Of a stretch of 64,000 bases of DNA, positions 7,653 to 17,445 are shown one piece after another; position 1 is the stretch's first letter, and every line of letters begins with the position of its first letter. The DNA lies in contig NZ_AP019711.1 of assembly GCF_010537335.1 (NCBI RefSeq), positions 1-64,000 on the forward strand, read 5' to 3'. The notes beneath the pieces are model-generated. The model made no database searches. It was not told the origin of the DNA and saw only the letters and a list, made by a program, of their open reading frames with translations. The translations under genes and the position numbers were made by a program. Source of the stretch: Amedibacterium intestinale. GTDB lineage: Bacteria > Bacillota_I > Bacilli_A > Erysipelotrichales > Erysipelotrichaceae.

Positions 7653-10600
7653 ATGGTAGCAAGTTATAAAGTTAGTGTAATTATTCCAATTTACAATGTA
7701 GCAGAATATTTAGAAGAATGTTTAGATTCCATGGTAAATCAGACAATTGACAGTCTTGAGGTTATCATGGTGGACGATGGATCAACAGATATTAGTGGAA
7801 TCATTGCGAAACGGTATGCAGAAAAATATGATAATTTCTTTTATTATCTAAAAGAAAATGGTGGTTTAGGAAATGCAAGAAATTATGGTTTACAGTTTGT
7901 AAATGGAGAATACATCGTATTTCTTGATTCTGATGATGTCGTACCAAATGATGCATATGAAGCAATGTACAACAAAGCTGTTGAAACCGGAAACGATATG
8001 GTAGTTGGTGATGTAAAACGATTTAATTCTACAAGAGTGTATAACTCAGCATTACATCGTAAAGCGTTTTTAAATGCAAAAGATTTCACAACAATTTTAG
8101 AAACACCAGAACTTATTTATGATACAACTTCATGGAATAAATTAATTAAGTTTTCTTTTTGGAAAAAACATGATTTTAAGTTTCCAGAGAAAATTTTATA
8201 TGAAGATATTCCAGTTACAATGCCATTACATTTTTATGCAAATTCTGTTTCTATAATTAATCAAGTTGTTTATTTGTGGAGAGCGCGAGATGGAGCAAAT
8301 AAGTCTATTACACAAAATCGAAAAGAGTTAAGAAACTTTACAGATCGTATTAAAATCATGAAAATGGTTGATGCATTTTATCAAGAGCATGTAAATGATG
8401 AGCGCGCATTATACATGAAAGACTATAAATGGATGGAAGTAGATTTAAAACTTTACATTCAGGAGTTGATTGATGCAGATGAAGAATATATGGATAAATT
8501 GTTTGGTATAATTCAAGATTATTTTCCTTCTTTTAGAGAAGATTCATTTAAGGATTTACCAGCTATTGATCGTATGAAATATTATTTGATAATGCATAAT
8601 CAAAAACAAAAGTTGATTGAACTATTGAAATACGAGAAAGAATGTTATCGCACTTTAAAAGTAAAAAAAGTGACAGAAAAACATGGAATTAAGTATATAG
8701 GTAATTTTCCATTTGATTACTTTCCAAAAGAGTACTATGATATGACACGTGAGTTTAACTTATGTAGAGAAACACGTGCTGTTCATAGTGCAAAGTGGGA
8801 TGGCAAAGTATTGACAATAGAAGGTTTTAATTTCATTAATCGATTAACATGTCCAAAGCAAGAATCACAGAAACTTAGTGCTTCTTTAGTTAATATTAAT
8901 ACGAATGAAAAAATTCCTCTGCCTTTAAAAGTCAAAAAGGCAAAAGGTGTTCGTGGTAAATATGGATTTAAAGCTAGTCGAAAGAATAAAAAATTTGCTT
9001 TCTTCAACTATAATTGGTCAGGGTATCAAATAGAAATCGATTTTAATCGTTTGGAAATTTTAAAAATAGCCAATGGTCAGTTGAAAGTGGAATTGTTATA
9101 TCAGCGTGATGAGCTTGAACGCGTATTTTATGTTGGCGGTCCTGTTGCGGGTGATGATCCAAGACCTTCATTTATAAACAATCAAGGGATAAATATATTG
9201 CCGTTTTATAATTTGGGTTATGACTTGTGTTTTGAATGTACGCATTTAGATGCTATTGCGGAAGAGTGTACGCTGCAGGATAATTTCTTGTTGTTAAAAG
9301 GAATGGCAAGAAAACAGGTGGCGATAAAAGCAGTTGGACAAAACAATGTCATTATTCCAGAGATAACTTATTCGAAAACAAATAAGAACTATGCTTATGA
9401 CACAAATCAAAATTTATATCATTTTCATGCAAAATTTGATTTAAATGCTTTAGAATCATCTAATACATATTCTTTAGAATATGATGATAAGAATAATATG
9501 TTTATAGATTGCTTGCATACTTCTTACTATGAACAAATACCTGGCCGCCTTATGCGAATTTCTTATCGAGAAGGTACCATAATTGATTTTCCGACTTATA
9601 AAAGTGTATTAACAAATTACACTGTAAATAATTTGAAAGTTAATTTGAAAGTTACAGTATTTGGTATAAATCGTATGGAGGAAACTGTTTCTTTAGTCTT
9701 TAAATCACAAAACAATAAGTTAACTTCTCCTAAAGTTAATGTTGAGAATATTGAATTTAAAAACAATAAGGCTATTTGCAGTTTTACAATTGATTTTAAG
9801 GATGAAGCGTTTATCAAAAACTTAATGGCTGATAAATGGACGATGTATTTGATATATCATGAAGGAAATAATGAAATTGAAGAACCTGTTTATGGAGATT
9901 TTATTTCAAACGAAGAAACGATACAAGATAAGGCTTATTCTTATAAAATAAAGGCAGAAAAAAATGTTGATTCGAGTTATGCTTATTTATTAGTTAATCG
10001 AGTTTGGAAATGGTATGAGAGTAATAAATTAAGAAGAAAAGCTATTGTATTGTTTATATATCCATTGTTTAGATTACTGCCTATAAGAAAAAATACGATT
10101 GTATTTGAAGGATGGTGGGGACAAAAATATCATTGTAATCCACGAGCTTTCTATGAATATATGAATGAGCATCATCCAGAATATAAATGTATTTGGTCGC
10201 TTAATGATGAAAGGTTACCTATTGATGGAAATGCTAAAGTTGTAAGAAGAAATTCATTAGCTTATCATAAAGTAATGGCTCGTAGTCAATATTTCGTTAA
10301 TAATGTTAATTTTGATGAATCTTATCGTAAACGAAAAGGACAAATTGAAATTCAAACTATGCATGGAACACCTTTAAAAACATTGGGATTGGATGTTCCT
10401 GGTGAATTGCCTACAGAAGAAGCTAGAAGAAAATTCATTGAAAAATGTGATCGTTGGAATTATTTAGTGGTTCAAAGCGATAAAGCATCAAAAATTACAG
10501 CAAGTTGCTATGCATTTAAAAAGCAGTTTTTGCGTACTGGTTATCCAAGAAATGATGTTTTATTTGCAAAAAATAACGAGAGTGATATTAATGCTATTAA

Positions 10601-11156
10601 ATCTAAATTAGGTATACCTGCAAATAAAAAAGTTATTTTATATGCACCGACATGGCGTGTACGCAATCGATTTGATATGCAGATTGATGTTGATAAACTA
10701 AAGGAAAGTATTTCAGACGAATATGTGTTATTATTGCGTATTCATCCATTCGCAGTACGCGGCTTGGATGAAAGTTTAATTGATAATCAGTTTATTTTTA
10801 ATGTTAGCACTTATCCTTATGTTGAAGAACTGTATTTAATTTCTGATATGGTAATAACAGACTATTCATCCGTTATGTTTGACTATGCTATTTTAAATCG
10901 TCCAATGTTATTCTTTACATATGATTTAGAGGATTACAGAGATACATTGCGTGGCTTTAATTTTGATTTTGTTGCGGAAGCACCAGGTCCTTTATTAAAA
11001 ACTTCTGATGAAGTCATTGATGCTGTTGTTAACATAACAGAGGTATCAGAAAAATATGATGAGGCATTACAGAAATTCCGTAGAAAATTTTGTGAATATG
11101 AGCATGGAAATGCATCAGAACAAATATATAGTATCGTTATGAAAGGGAATGAATAA
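7653..11156 (+). CDS. GT2 - CDP-glycerol glycerophosphotransferase fusion (TagF-like)
   Basis: This is a very large two-enzyme protein of 1167 residues. Residues about 5-250 are a GT2 glycosyltransferase, with VSVIIPIYNVAEYLEE at the start and FLDSDDVV carrying the DxD. A poorly classified middle of about 500 residues is rich in beta-type sequence. Residues about 800-1160 are a TagF-type domain with HGTPLKTLGL (His904), APTWR, RIHPF and TDYSSVMFDYA. The C-terminal domain adds glycerol phosphate from CDP-glycerol to a lipid-linked acceptor, and the GT2 domain could add a sugar to the same chain. Together they may build a repeating glycosyl-glycerophosphate polymer (inference). Confidence 0.88.
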   Translation: MVASYKVSVIIPIYNVAEYLEECLDSMVNQTIDSLEVIMVDDGSTDISGIIAKRYAEKYDNFFYYLKENGGLGNARNYGLQFVNGEYIVFLDSDDVVPNDAYEAMYNKAVETGNDMVVGDVKRFNSTRVYNSALHRKAFLNAKDFTTILETPELIYDTTSWNKLIKFSFWKKHDFKFPEKILYEDIPVTMPLHFYANSVSIINQVVYLWRARDGANKSITQNRKELRNFTDRIKIMKMVDAFYQEHVNDERALYMKDYKWMEVDLKLYIQELIDADEEYMDKLFGIIQDYFPSFREDSFKDLPAIDRMKYYLIMHNQKQKLIELLKYEKECYRTLKVKKVTEKHGIKYIGNFPFDYFPKEYYDMTREFNLCRETRAVHSAKWDGKVLTIEGFNFINRLTCPKQESQKLSASLVNINTNEKIPLPLKVKKAKGVRGKYGFKASRKNKKFAFFNYNWSGYQIEIDFNRLEILKIANGQLKVELLYQRDELERVFYVGGPVAGDDPRPSFINNQGINILPFYNLGYDLCFECTHLDAIAEECTLQDNFLLLKGMARKQVAIKAVGQNNVIIPEITYSKTNKNYAYDTNQNLYHFHAKFDLNALESSNTYSLEYDDKNNMFIDCLHTSYYEQIPGRLMRISYREGTIIDFPTYKSVLTNYTVNNLKVNLKVTVFGINRMEETVSLVFKSQNNKLTSPKVNVENIEFKNNKAICSFTIDFKDEAFIKNLMADKWTMYLIYHEGNNEIEEPVYGDFISNEETIQDKAYSYKIKAEKNVDSSYAYLLVNRVWKWYESNKLRRKAIVLFIYPLFRLLPIRKNTIVFEGWWGQKYHCNPRAFYEYMNEHHPEYKCIWSLNDERLPIDGNAKVVRRNSLAYHKVMARSQYFVNNVNFDESYRKRKGQIEIQTMHGTPLKTLGLDVPGELPTEEARRKFIEKCDRWNYLVVQSDKASKITASCYAFKKQFLRTGYPRNDVLFAKNNESDINAIKSKLGIPANKKVILYAPTWRVRNRFDMQIDVDKLKESISDEYVLLLRIHPFAVRGLDESLIDNQFIFNVSTYPYVEELYLISDMVITDYSSVMFDYAILNRPMLFFTYDLEDYRDTLRGFNFDFVAEAPGPLLKTSDEVIDAVVNITEVSEKYDEALQKFRRKFCEYEHGNASEQIYSIVMKGNE

Positions 11157-11182
11157 GCCATACAGTTTATGTATGGCTTTTC
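11156..11182 (+). terminator. Hairpin between the two GT2-TagF genes
   Basis: A perfect 9-bp stem, AGCCATACA with TGTATGGCT around a 5-nt loop, ends in TTTT. It starts on the last base of the upstream stop codon. It has the form of a terminator, possibly partial, that would lower expression of the genes after it. Confidence 0.65.
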
Positions 11183-11203
11183 CCCTATGGAAAGGATGAG
11201 AAG

Positions 11204-13792
11204 ATGAACACACCACTTGTAAGTGTAATTGTTCCCATTTATAATGTTGAACAATATTTACATCGATGTTTGAATTCATTGGCACATCAGACATTGAATG
11301 AAATTGAAATTATTGTTATTGATGATGGATCAACAGATAATAGCTTGAATATTGCTAAATCATTTGAAAAAAAATATCCAGATCAATTTATTGTTATCCA
11401 AAAAGATAATAGTGGAGTAGCTGATTCACGCAATATGGGGATTTTACAAGCTAAAGGGAAATATCTTGGCTTTGTCGATAGTGATGATTTTGTAGATGAA
11501 ACAATGTATGAAAAGCTTTTTACGAAAGCAAATCAGCAAAATGCTGATATCTCAGTTTGTGCATATTATGGATTAAATGAGAAAAATGGAACATTTCGTC
11601 CTTTTCAATTTGGACGAATGGAATTCTTTAATAAAAGTATGAAAGAAGCACCAGAATTGCTTAGAGTAAACAGTTCCTATGTTTGGCATAAACTTTTTCG
11701 TCGAGAATTTATAATTGATAATTGTATAACTTTTCCAACAGGTGTTATTTTTGAAGATATGTATTTTGCCTGGATAGCAATTTCAAAGGCGAATAAGATT
11801 GTTAAAGTTGATGAAGCACTTTATTACCATGTTTTGAGTCGTCAAGGTTCATATATGTCATCATATTCAATGAAATTATTTCATTTATTTGATGTGTTAG
11901 AGATGATACAAAATGAGTTTTTGAATGATGAAGATATGAAAAAGCATATGGATATGCTGGAATTTGTTTCAATCAAACATAGTATTATGCGACTACAGGA
12001 TCTTCCTAAATGTCCAAATCAAAAATTAAAAAAAGCAATGATTAAAAAAGTATTTGATTTCTTAGATGAGAAATATCCAAATTGGAGAACAAATAAAATT
12101 TTCTTTGAAGAACAATTTGGTAATAGGATAGGAAAAAATTTGATTAAATATAGAATGTTTTGGAATATATATCGATTTATCCCCTATAAAGGAATGCAGA
12201 TAGGGAAAAAATGTATAATGTTTATAAGTAAAGCAAAGAATCTTATAAAAAAATGGGAACATATTTCAGAATTTTCATATGCCAGAATGTGTAAAACAAA
12301 ACCTTTGATAGAAAATCGTGTACTTTTTGAATCATTTCATGGTACGACTGTTTCTGATTCTCCATTTGCAATGATGAAAGAACTGCAAGATACATCTTCG
12401 AATTATGAACTCATTATAGCAACAAAGAAAAATAAGATAAGTGAACATCAAAATCTATTAAATCATTATGGAATAAAAGCTAAGCTGGTTATTATTTACA
12501 GTAAAGATTATCAAGAAGCTTTAGCTACAAGTAAGTTTTTGGTTAATAATGTAAGTTGGCCTCCTTATTTTGCACTGCGTGAAGGACAAAAGTATATAAA
12601 TACTTGGCATGGCACCCCAATGAAAACATTAGGTAAAAAAAGACAATTAGCTATTCAGGATATGAGCAATATGCAGCGTAATTTTCTTCATTCTACACAT
12701 TTGTTGTTTCCCAATGAATATACTAAAAAAAGTATGTTTGAAGATTATAATTTAGAAAAACTGTATTGTGGAAATAGTATAGTTCAAGGATATCCTAGAA
12801 ATACTATATTTTTTAATCAGAAATCTGCTCAGGAAATTCGAAAAAAATATAATTTTAACGATAAGCAGGCAATTGCATATATGCCTACATGGCAGGGGAG
12901 TGCGAGCTATGCTATTGATATGAAAAAAATAGAAGAAGATATGTTACATTATTTGAAACATATTGATGAATTATTAAGGGATAATCAAATTATGTTTATT
13001 CATTTACATTCTCTTTTAGAAGATAAAATTGAAATTAAAGGGTTTAAACATATTCAAAAATTTCCTGAACTAGAGGATAATAATTATTTTTTAAATGCAT
13101 GTGATGCGCTCATTACAGATTACTCTAGTGTTTTATTTGATTATTCTTTAACGGGAAAGAAAATTTTATTAGACTTACATGATAAAGAAAAATATCAGAA
13201 TGAAACAGGACTGCAAATTCAACCGGAAGATTTACCATTTGCGAAAGCTTATTCACTTTCAGATATTCAGTTGTTTTTAAATGATATTAATGCGTATCAG
13301 CCTGTTGATGTAGAAAAATTTAATAGCTATAAAGGAAAATTCTTAAAGTGGGATAGCAGTAACAATACAAAAATTATTAACGATTTATTTTTTAAAGAAG
13401 ATTCAAAATGTCATTACGAAAAAGAACCAGTTCATTTGTATTTTATGAAAAAAATAATTGATGAAAGTGGATTGCCTGATCTTGATAGAGTAGCCAATGA
13501 TCCTAAAGGAGTTGCTATATTTCATAGAAATGATTTTACACCAGTTTTGCAGCGTTACTTATTACGAAAATACAATGATAAGCTTTGCTTCTTAGTAAGT
13601 GATAAGCGCATGCAATTGACGCTAAAAGAAAAAGTTTGTAAAATCTTTGGCTTTAAGTTATCTGAAAAAGCATACCAGTTAGAAATGCATCGGATATTGC
13701 CTTTTGTAGAAATAAGTCAAATTACAGATTTTCAAAAATCAGCGTATACAAGAAATTTAATTAATGGTTTACACTTGAAAGAGGTGGAATGA
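11204..13792 (+). CDS. GT2 - CDP-glycerol glycerophosphotransferase fusion, second copy
   Basis: This 862-residue protein has the same architecture as its neighbour but lacks the long middle region. Residues about 5-230 form a GT2 domain (VSVIVPIYNVEQYLH; DxD in FVDSDDFV). Residues about 370-730 are the TagF-type domain with HGTPMKTLG (His469), MPTWQG, HLHS and TDYSSVLFDYS. A further 130 residues at the C-terminus are of unclear nature. It probably polymerises or extends a glycerol-phosphate-containing glycan on undecaprenyl pyrophosphate at the inner membrane face. ATG 11204 has the GGAAAGGATGAG ribosome region. It overlaps the next gene by four bases. Confidence 0.87.
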   Translation: MNTPLVSVIVPIYNVEQYLHRCLNSLAHQTLNEIEIIVIDDGSTDNSLNIAKSFEKKYPDQFIVIQKDNSGVADSRNMGILQAKGKYLGFVDSDDFVDETMYEKLFTKANQQNADISVCAYYGLNEKNGTFRPFQFGRMEFFNKSMKEAPELLRVNSSYVWHKLFRREFIIDNCITFPTGVIFEDMYFAWIAISKANKIVKVDEALYYHVLSRQGSYMSSYSMKLFHLFDVLEMIQNEFLNDEDMKKHMDMLEFVSIKHSIMRLQDLPKCPNQKLKKAMIKKVFDFLDEKYPNWRTNKIFFEEQFGNRIGKNLIKYRMFWNIYRFIPYKGMQIGKKCIMFISKAKNLIKKWEHISEFSYARMCKTKPLIENRVLFESFHGTTVSDSPFAMMKELQDTSSNYELIIATKKNKISEHQNLLNHYGIKAKLVIIYSKDYQEALATSKFLVNNVSWPPYFALREGQKYINTWHGTPMKTLGKKRQLAIQDMSNMQRNFLHSTHLLFPNEYTKKSMFEDYNLEKLYCGNSIVQGYPRNTIFFNQKSAQEIRKKYNFNDKQAIAYMPTWQGSASYAIDMKKIEEDMLHYLKHIDELLRDNQIMFIHLHSLLEDKIEIKGFKHIQKFPELEDNNYFLNACDALITDYSSVLFDYSLTGKKILLDLHDKEKYQNETGLQIQPEDLPFAKAYSLSDIQLFLNDINAYQPVDVEKFNSYKGKFLKWDSSNNTKIINDLFFKEDSKCHYEKEPVHLYFMKKIIDESGLPDLDRVANDPKGVAIFHRNDFTPVLQRYLLRKYNDKLCFLVSDKRMQLTLKEKVCKIFGFKLSEKAYQLEMHRILPFVEISQITDFQKSAYTRNLINGLHLKEVE

Positions 13793-14904
13793 TGTCGATA
13801 CAAAAAAAAATACTTTATTTTGTTTTAAAAATTTGTTCATTATTATTACCTTTTTTCCCAATAAAAAAGAATAAAGTTACTTTTGTTACTTTAACTTCAG
13901 ATAATTTATGTTATGATTTTGCTCAAATAGATAAGGCTTTAAAGCATGAAGGCGGATATGATATTCATTATATCTTAACTACTATACATAAAACACTTTG
14001 GGGGCAATTCTCGTATTTTTTAAACTGTATTTATCAGCTATTTTCAATCAATACAAGTTCTGTGGTTATTATAAATGACAATAACTATGTGATTTCAAAT
14101 TTTAAAAGAAGAGGTGTACATGTCATTCAGATATGGCATGCGTGTGGAGCTGTAAAAAAGTTTGGTAACCAAATATCTAGAGAATATCAAATAAAAGATT
14201 ATGATACAATCTTGTGCACATCAGAAAAATGGAAACCTGTTTATGCAGAGGCATTTGGTGTTAATGAAAATCAAGTTAAAGTAACGGGTACACCACGCTC
14301 AGATTTATTATTTGATAAAAATTATTGTGAAAAATTAAGTCAGAAATTAGAATATCGATATCCTCAGCTAAAAGGGAAATATGTCGTTTTATATGCACCA
14401 ACATTTCGTGGAAATTTAGTAAAAGGATTACGGTATGAAGAAATTGATATTGAGAAAATAGCAGCTCAACTTCCGGAAAATTTTATTATTTTATATAGAA
14501 TGCATCCATTACTGAAAAATGTGATATTAGGAAAAGCAAACAATGTACTGAATGTAAGTGAAGATGATTTAAATGAACTTCTGGCAAGAGCGGATTGTTT
14601 TATATCAGATTATTCTTCTTTAATTTTTGATTATTCAATTCTAGAACGTAAGGAGATAATGTATGTACCTGATTTAGAACAATATCGAAAAACATTAGGT
14701 TTAAATATTGACTATAGTACAATTCCAGCACAGGTTTGTTTTACTGAAGATGAATTATTGAAGGCTATACTTGATGTTGATGGATGGGATAGAGAGATGG
14801 TTAGAGACTTCAAAAATGTTTATTTTAAATATCATGATTCTAAGAGTGTTGATCGTATTGTAGAATTGATACATGAATTTGTATATGGTACAAAGCAAAA
14901 TTGA
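13789..14904 (+). CDS. CDP-glycerol glycerophosphotransferase family protein (TagB/TagF-like)
   Basis: A single TagF-type domain of 371 residues, close in size to TagB. An N-terminal hydrophobic stretch (about residues 8-26) may act as a membrane patch. In place of HGTP it has QIWHACGAVKKFG, the variant typical of a TagF-like subgroup, followed by GTPRSD, APTFRG, RMHPL and SDYSSLIFDYS. It could be the primase adding the first glycerol phosphate, or a branch transferase; the sequence alone does not decide. The start overlaps the preceding stop (ATGATG after a GAGGTGG ribosome site), so translation is coupled. Confidence 0.85.
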   Translation: MMSIQKKILYFVLKICSLLLPFFPIKKNKVTFVTLTSDNLCYDFAQIDKALKHEGGYDIHYILTTIHKTLWGQFSYFLNCIYQLFSINTSSVVIINDNNYVISNFKRRGVHVIQIWHACGAVKKFGNQISREYQIKDYDTILCTSEKWKPVYAEAFGVNENQVKVTGTPRSDLLFDKNYCEKLSQKLEYRYPQLKGKYVVLYAPTFRGNLVKGLRYEEIDIEKIAAQLPENFIILYRMHPLLKNVILGKANNVLNVSEDDLNELLARADCFISDYSSLIFDYSILERKEIMYVPDLEQYRKTLGLNIDYSTIPAQVCFTEDELLKAILDVDGWDREMVRDFKNVYFKYHDSKSVDRIVELIHEFVYGTKQN

Positions 14905-14937
14905 TATGGAATCATAAATGTATTAGGAGAATTAAAT

Positions 14938-15921
14938 ATGAAAGAGAGAAACTATTATCTTGATAATTGTAAAGTGTTTCTAATTATTTTAGTTGTTATG
15001 ACACACTTTACAGGTCCTTTTCAAAGAGTATCACAAAACTTTTTATCCTTTGCTGTTTTTACAAATGCTTTTTATATGGCAGCATTTGTATTGATTTCAG
15101 GATATTTTTCTAAAAGATATGATTTCATTAAATCAATTAAGACTTTATTGATTCCTTATTTAATAATGCAAGCTGTATGTATTTTTGTGGATATATTTAT
15201 TACCCATTCATCTAATTCATTAAGTTTTATATACCCTAAATTCACGCTTTGGTATCTTTTGTGTTTGTTTGGCTGGAGAGTTTTAACAAATTATATTGGT
15301 AAAACTTCATGGCTCATTCCTATTTCTATTTTGATATCTTTAGGTATTGGATATGTTGATGGAATTAACAAAGCTTTCTCGTTATCGCGTTTTTTCTACT
15401 TTTATCCTTTTTTTCTAAGCGGCTATTTTTTAGAAGATATTAATCGTATTTTAAAATGGAAAAAACCAATTATTATTGTGGCTTCTTTCTTGATACTATG
15501 TACTATTTTCTTTTATATGCACCAGTATGGTACTTCCTCAATAAAAGGAATGTTAGAAGGAAGTGCACCTTATTCTAAATATGGAATAAATGCTTTATAT
15601 CGTTTATTTGCATATGGATTAGCTTATCTTATGACTTTTTGTTTTGCTATGATAGTTCCTAGAAAAAAATGGTTTTTCAGCTACTTAGGTAAGAGAACGA
15701 TGAGTATATATATTTTTCATGGTGTTATTTATCAAATTATAAGTAAAGCCACTCCACTTTATGATTATATAAATAAAAGATGGGAATTAATAATTTTTAT
15801 GGTTTTCTTATTATTTCTTGTGTGGGTGCTAGGTACGAAACCATTTGTATGGTTAACTAATAAGATTTCATCTTTTCCAATAGAGCGTGTTTTTTTTAGG
15901 AAAGTAAGGGAGATAGGATAA
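14938..15921 (+). CDS. Membrane acyltransferase family 3 protein
   Basis: This polytopic protein of 327 residues opens with RNYYLDNCKVFLIILVV and MTHFTGPF, the pattern of family 3 acyltransferases (OafA/fucose 4-O-acetylase-like) in which a conserved His in the first helices is catalytic. About ten hydrophobic segments follow. These enzymes move acyl groups, usually acetyl, onto extracytoplasmic or lipid-linked sugars. Lying among teichoic acid genes, it may O-acetylate the polymer or its sugar. A good AGGAGAATT ribosome site precedes the ATG. The stop shares one base with the next start (TAATG). Confidence 0.8.
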   Translation: MKERNYYLDNCKVFLIILVVMTHFTGPFQRVSQNFLSFAVFTNAFYMAAFVLISGYFSKRYDFIKSIKTLLIPYLIMQAVCIFVDIFITHSSNSLSFIYPKFTLWYLLCLFGWRVLTNYIGKTSWLIPISILISLGIGYVDGINKAFSLSRFFYFYPFFLSGYFLEDINRILKWKKPIIIVASFLILCTIFFYMHQYGTSSIKGMLEGSAPYSKYGINALYRLFAYGLAYLMTFCFAMIVPRKKWFFSYLGKRTMSIYIFHGVIYQIISKATPLYDYINKRWELIIFMVFLLFLVWVLGTKPFVWLTNKISSFPIERVFFRKVREIG

Positions 15922-17444
15922 TGATGTTATATAAAGAAAAGTTTGTTCAATTTTGCAAGAAATTTGTACTAGGATTGACCGGAATAATTCTTATATTCCT
16001 AACATATTATAGCTTATTATCTACCAGTGTACTGGATCCTTTAAAAGTTGAAACTATTGTTTATGTAAAAGACAATATCCCATTATTAATTTTAGCTGCA
16101 TTACTATTGGGAATTGGAATTATATGTCTTGGCTCTTTATTAAAGACATGGCAACCTAATGTAGTACGTTGGAGAATACTTGTTTCGATTTTTGTTTTTA
16201 TATTAGGAATTGGGTGGATTTTTCTAAATAAGTCTCTTCCATTTGCAGATGGATTGATGATTGATCAAGCTATTGATGAATTTGCAGTTAACGATTATAG
16301 TCAACTTGCGCCAAATGGGTATTTTGGGAAATTTCCTTTTCAATTAAACTTTATGATGTTTTTACAATGTTTATATAGTTTTGTTGGAAATCATAATTAC
16401 ATTTTTTTACAGGCTCTAAATGTTGTATCATTGATAATTACAATATTACTTGTAGCGAATATTGCTGGAAGAGTATTTAAAAGTACTCATGTTGAAGTAA
16501 TTACATTACTTCTTTCAGCGTTATTTCTTCCTTTGATTTTCTATTGTTCTTTTATATATAGTACTATTTATGGACTTTTATTTTCGACCATATCGCTTTA
16601 TTTTATGATTCGTTATATGGAAACCCATAACATGAAGTATAGCTTTGGAATTATTTTGCCTTTACTTTTAGCTGTTACTCTTAAAAGCAATTATTTAATT
16701 ATATTAATAGCTATTATATGTATGTTAGTCATGGATATGATTGCAAACAAAAAAATTGCACCAGTTGTTATTATAGTATTGTTATTAATTGGACAAATGA
16801 TTCCAGGAAGACTTATTAAATCCTATTATCAAAATGCAACAGGAATGGAGATTTCAAAGGGAATTCCTAGTATCGCATGGGTGGCGATGGGAATGGAAAA
16901 TGGTCCAAAAGCACCTGGATGGTATAATAAAACAATGTTTAAAAGCTATAAAAAAGCAAAGTATAACAGTGAAGAAACAGCAGAATTAAGTAAAAAAAAT
17001 ATTACACAGAGGCTAGACTATTTTAAAGACAATCCGAATAAAGCACTTGTGTTTTATCGAGATAAAACGATTTCGCAGTGGAATGAGCCAACGTTTGAGT
17101 CTTTATGGGTTACATATCATGGGCCTCACATGAAAAAAACACCGATTTCTTCATTTCAAAAAACGATTTTTTATGGGAAATTAAATAAAGTATATTTAAT
17201 TTATACAAATTTTTACCATTTGATTATTCTGTTATTTGCGATTTTGGGTATTTATATATGTTGGAAGCGTCATACTTACGCAGTAATTTTATTTGCAGTT
17301 ATTTTTTTAGGAGGATTTTTCTTTCATACGCTGTGGGAAGCAAATTCAAAATATACTATTACGTATTTTCTTATGTTAGTACCATATGCTGCATCAGGAA
17401 TTTGCTTGTTACTGAATTTAACAAAGAAAGGGGAGGTAAAGTAG
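15921..17444 (+). CDS. Multi-pass membrane protein, probable GT-C glycosyltransferase
   Basis: This 507-residue protein has about eleven membrane segments and one acidic first outer loop containing PFADGLMIDQA, which resembles the acidic catalytic loop of PMT/GT-C transferases. A soluble stretch at about residues 300-410 breaks the helices, and the last segments are again hydrophobic. GT-C enzymes use polyprenyl-phosphate sugars outside the cell, and a CsbB-type donor synthase lies two genes downstream at 19348, so this pair may be a second decoration unit. I do not recognise a named family, so the function is inferred from topology and context. Confidence 0.6.
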   Translation: MMLYKEKFVQFCKKFVLGLTGIILIFLTYYSLLSTSVLDPLKVETIVYVKDNIPLLILAALLLGIGIICLGSLLKTWQPNVVRWRILVSIFVFILGIGWIFLNKSLPFADGLMIDQAIDEFAVNDYSQLAPNGYFGKFPFQLNFMMFLQCLYSFVGNHNYIFLQALNVVSLIITILLVANIAGRVFKSTHVEVITLLLSALFLPLIFYCSFIYSTIYGLLFSTISLYFMIRYMETHNMKYSFGIILPLLLAVTLKSNYLIILIAIICMLVMDMIANKKIAPVVIIVLLLIGQMIPGRLIKSYYQNATGMEISKGIPSIAWVAMGMENGPKAPGWYNKTMFKSYKKAKYNSEETAELSKKNITQRLDYFKDNPNKALVFYRDKTISQWNEPTFESLWVTYHGPHMKKTPISSFQKTIFYGKLNKVYLIYTNFYHLIILLFAILGIYICWKRHTYAVILFAVIFLGGFFFHTLWEANSKYTITYFLMLVPYAASGICLLLNLTKKGEVK

Positions 17445-17445
17445 T

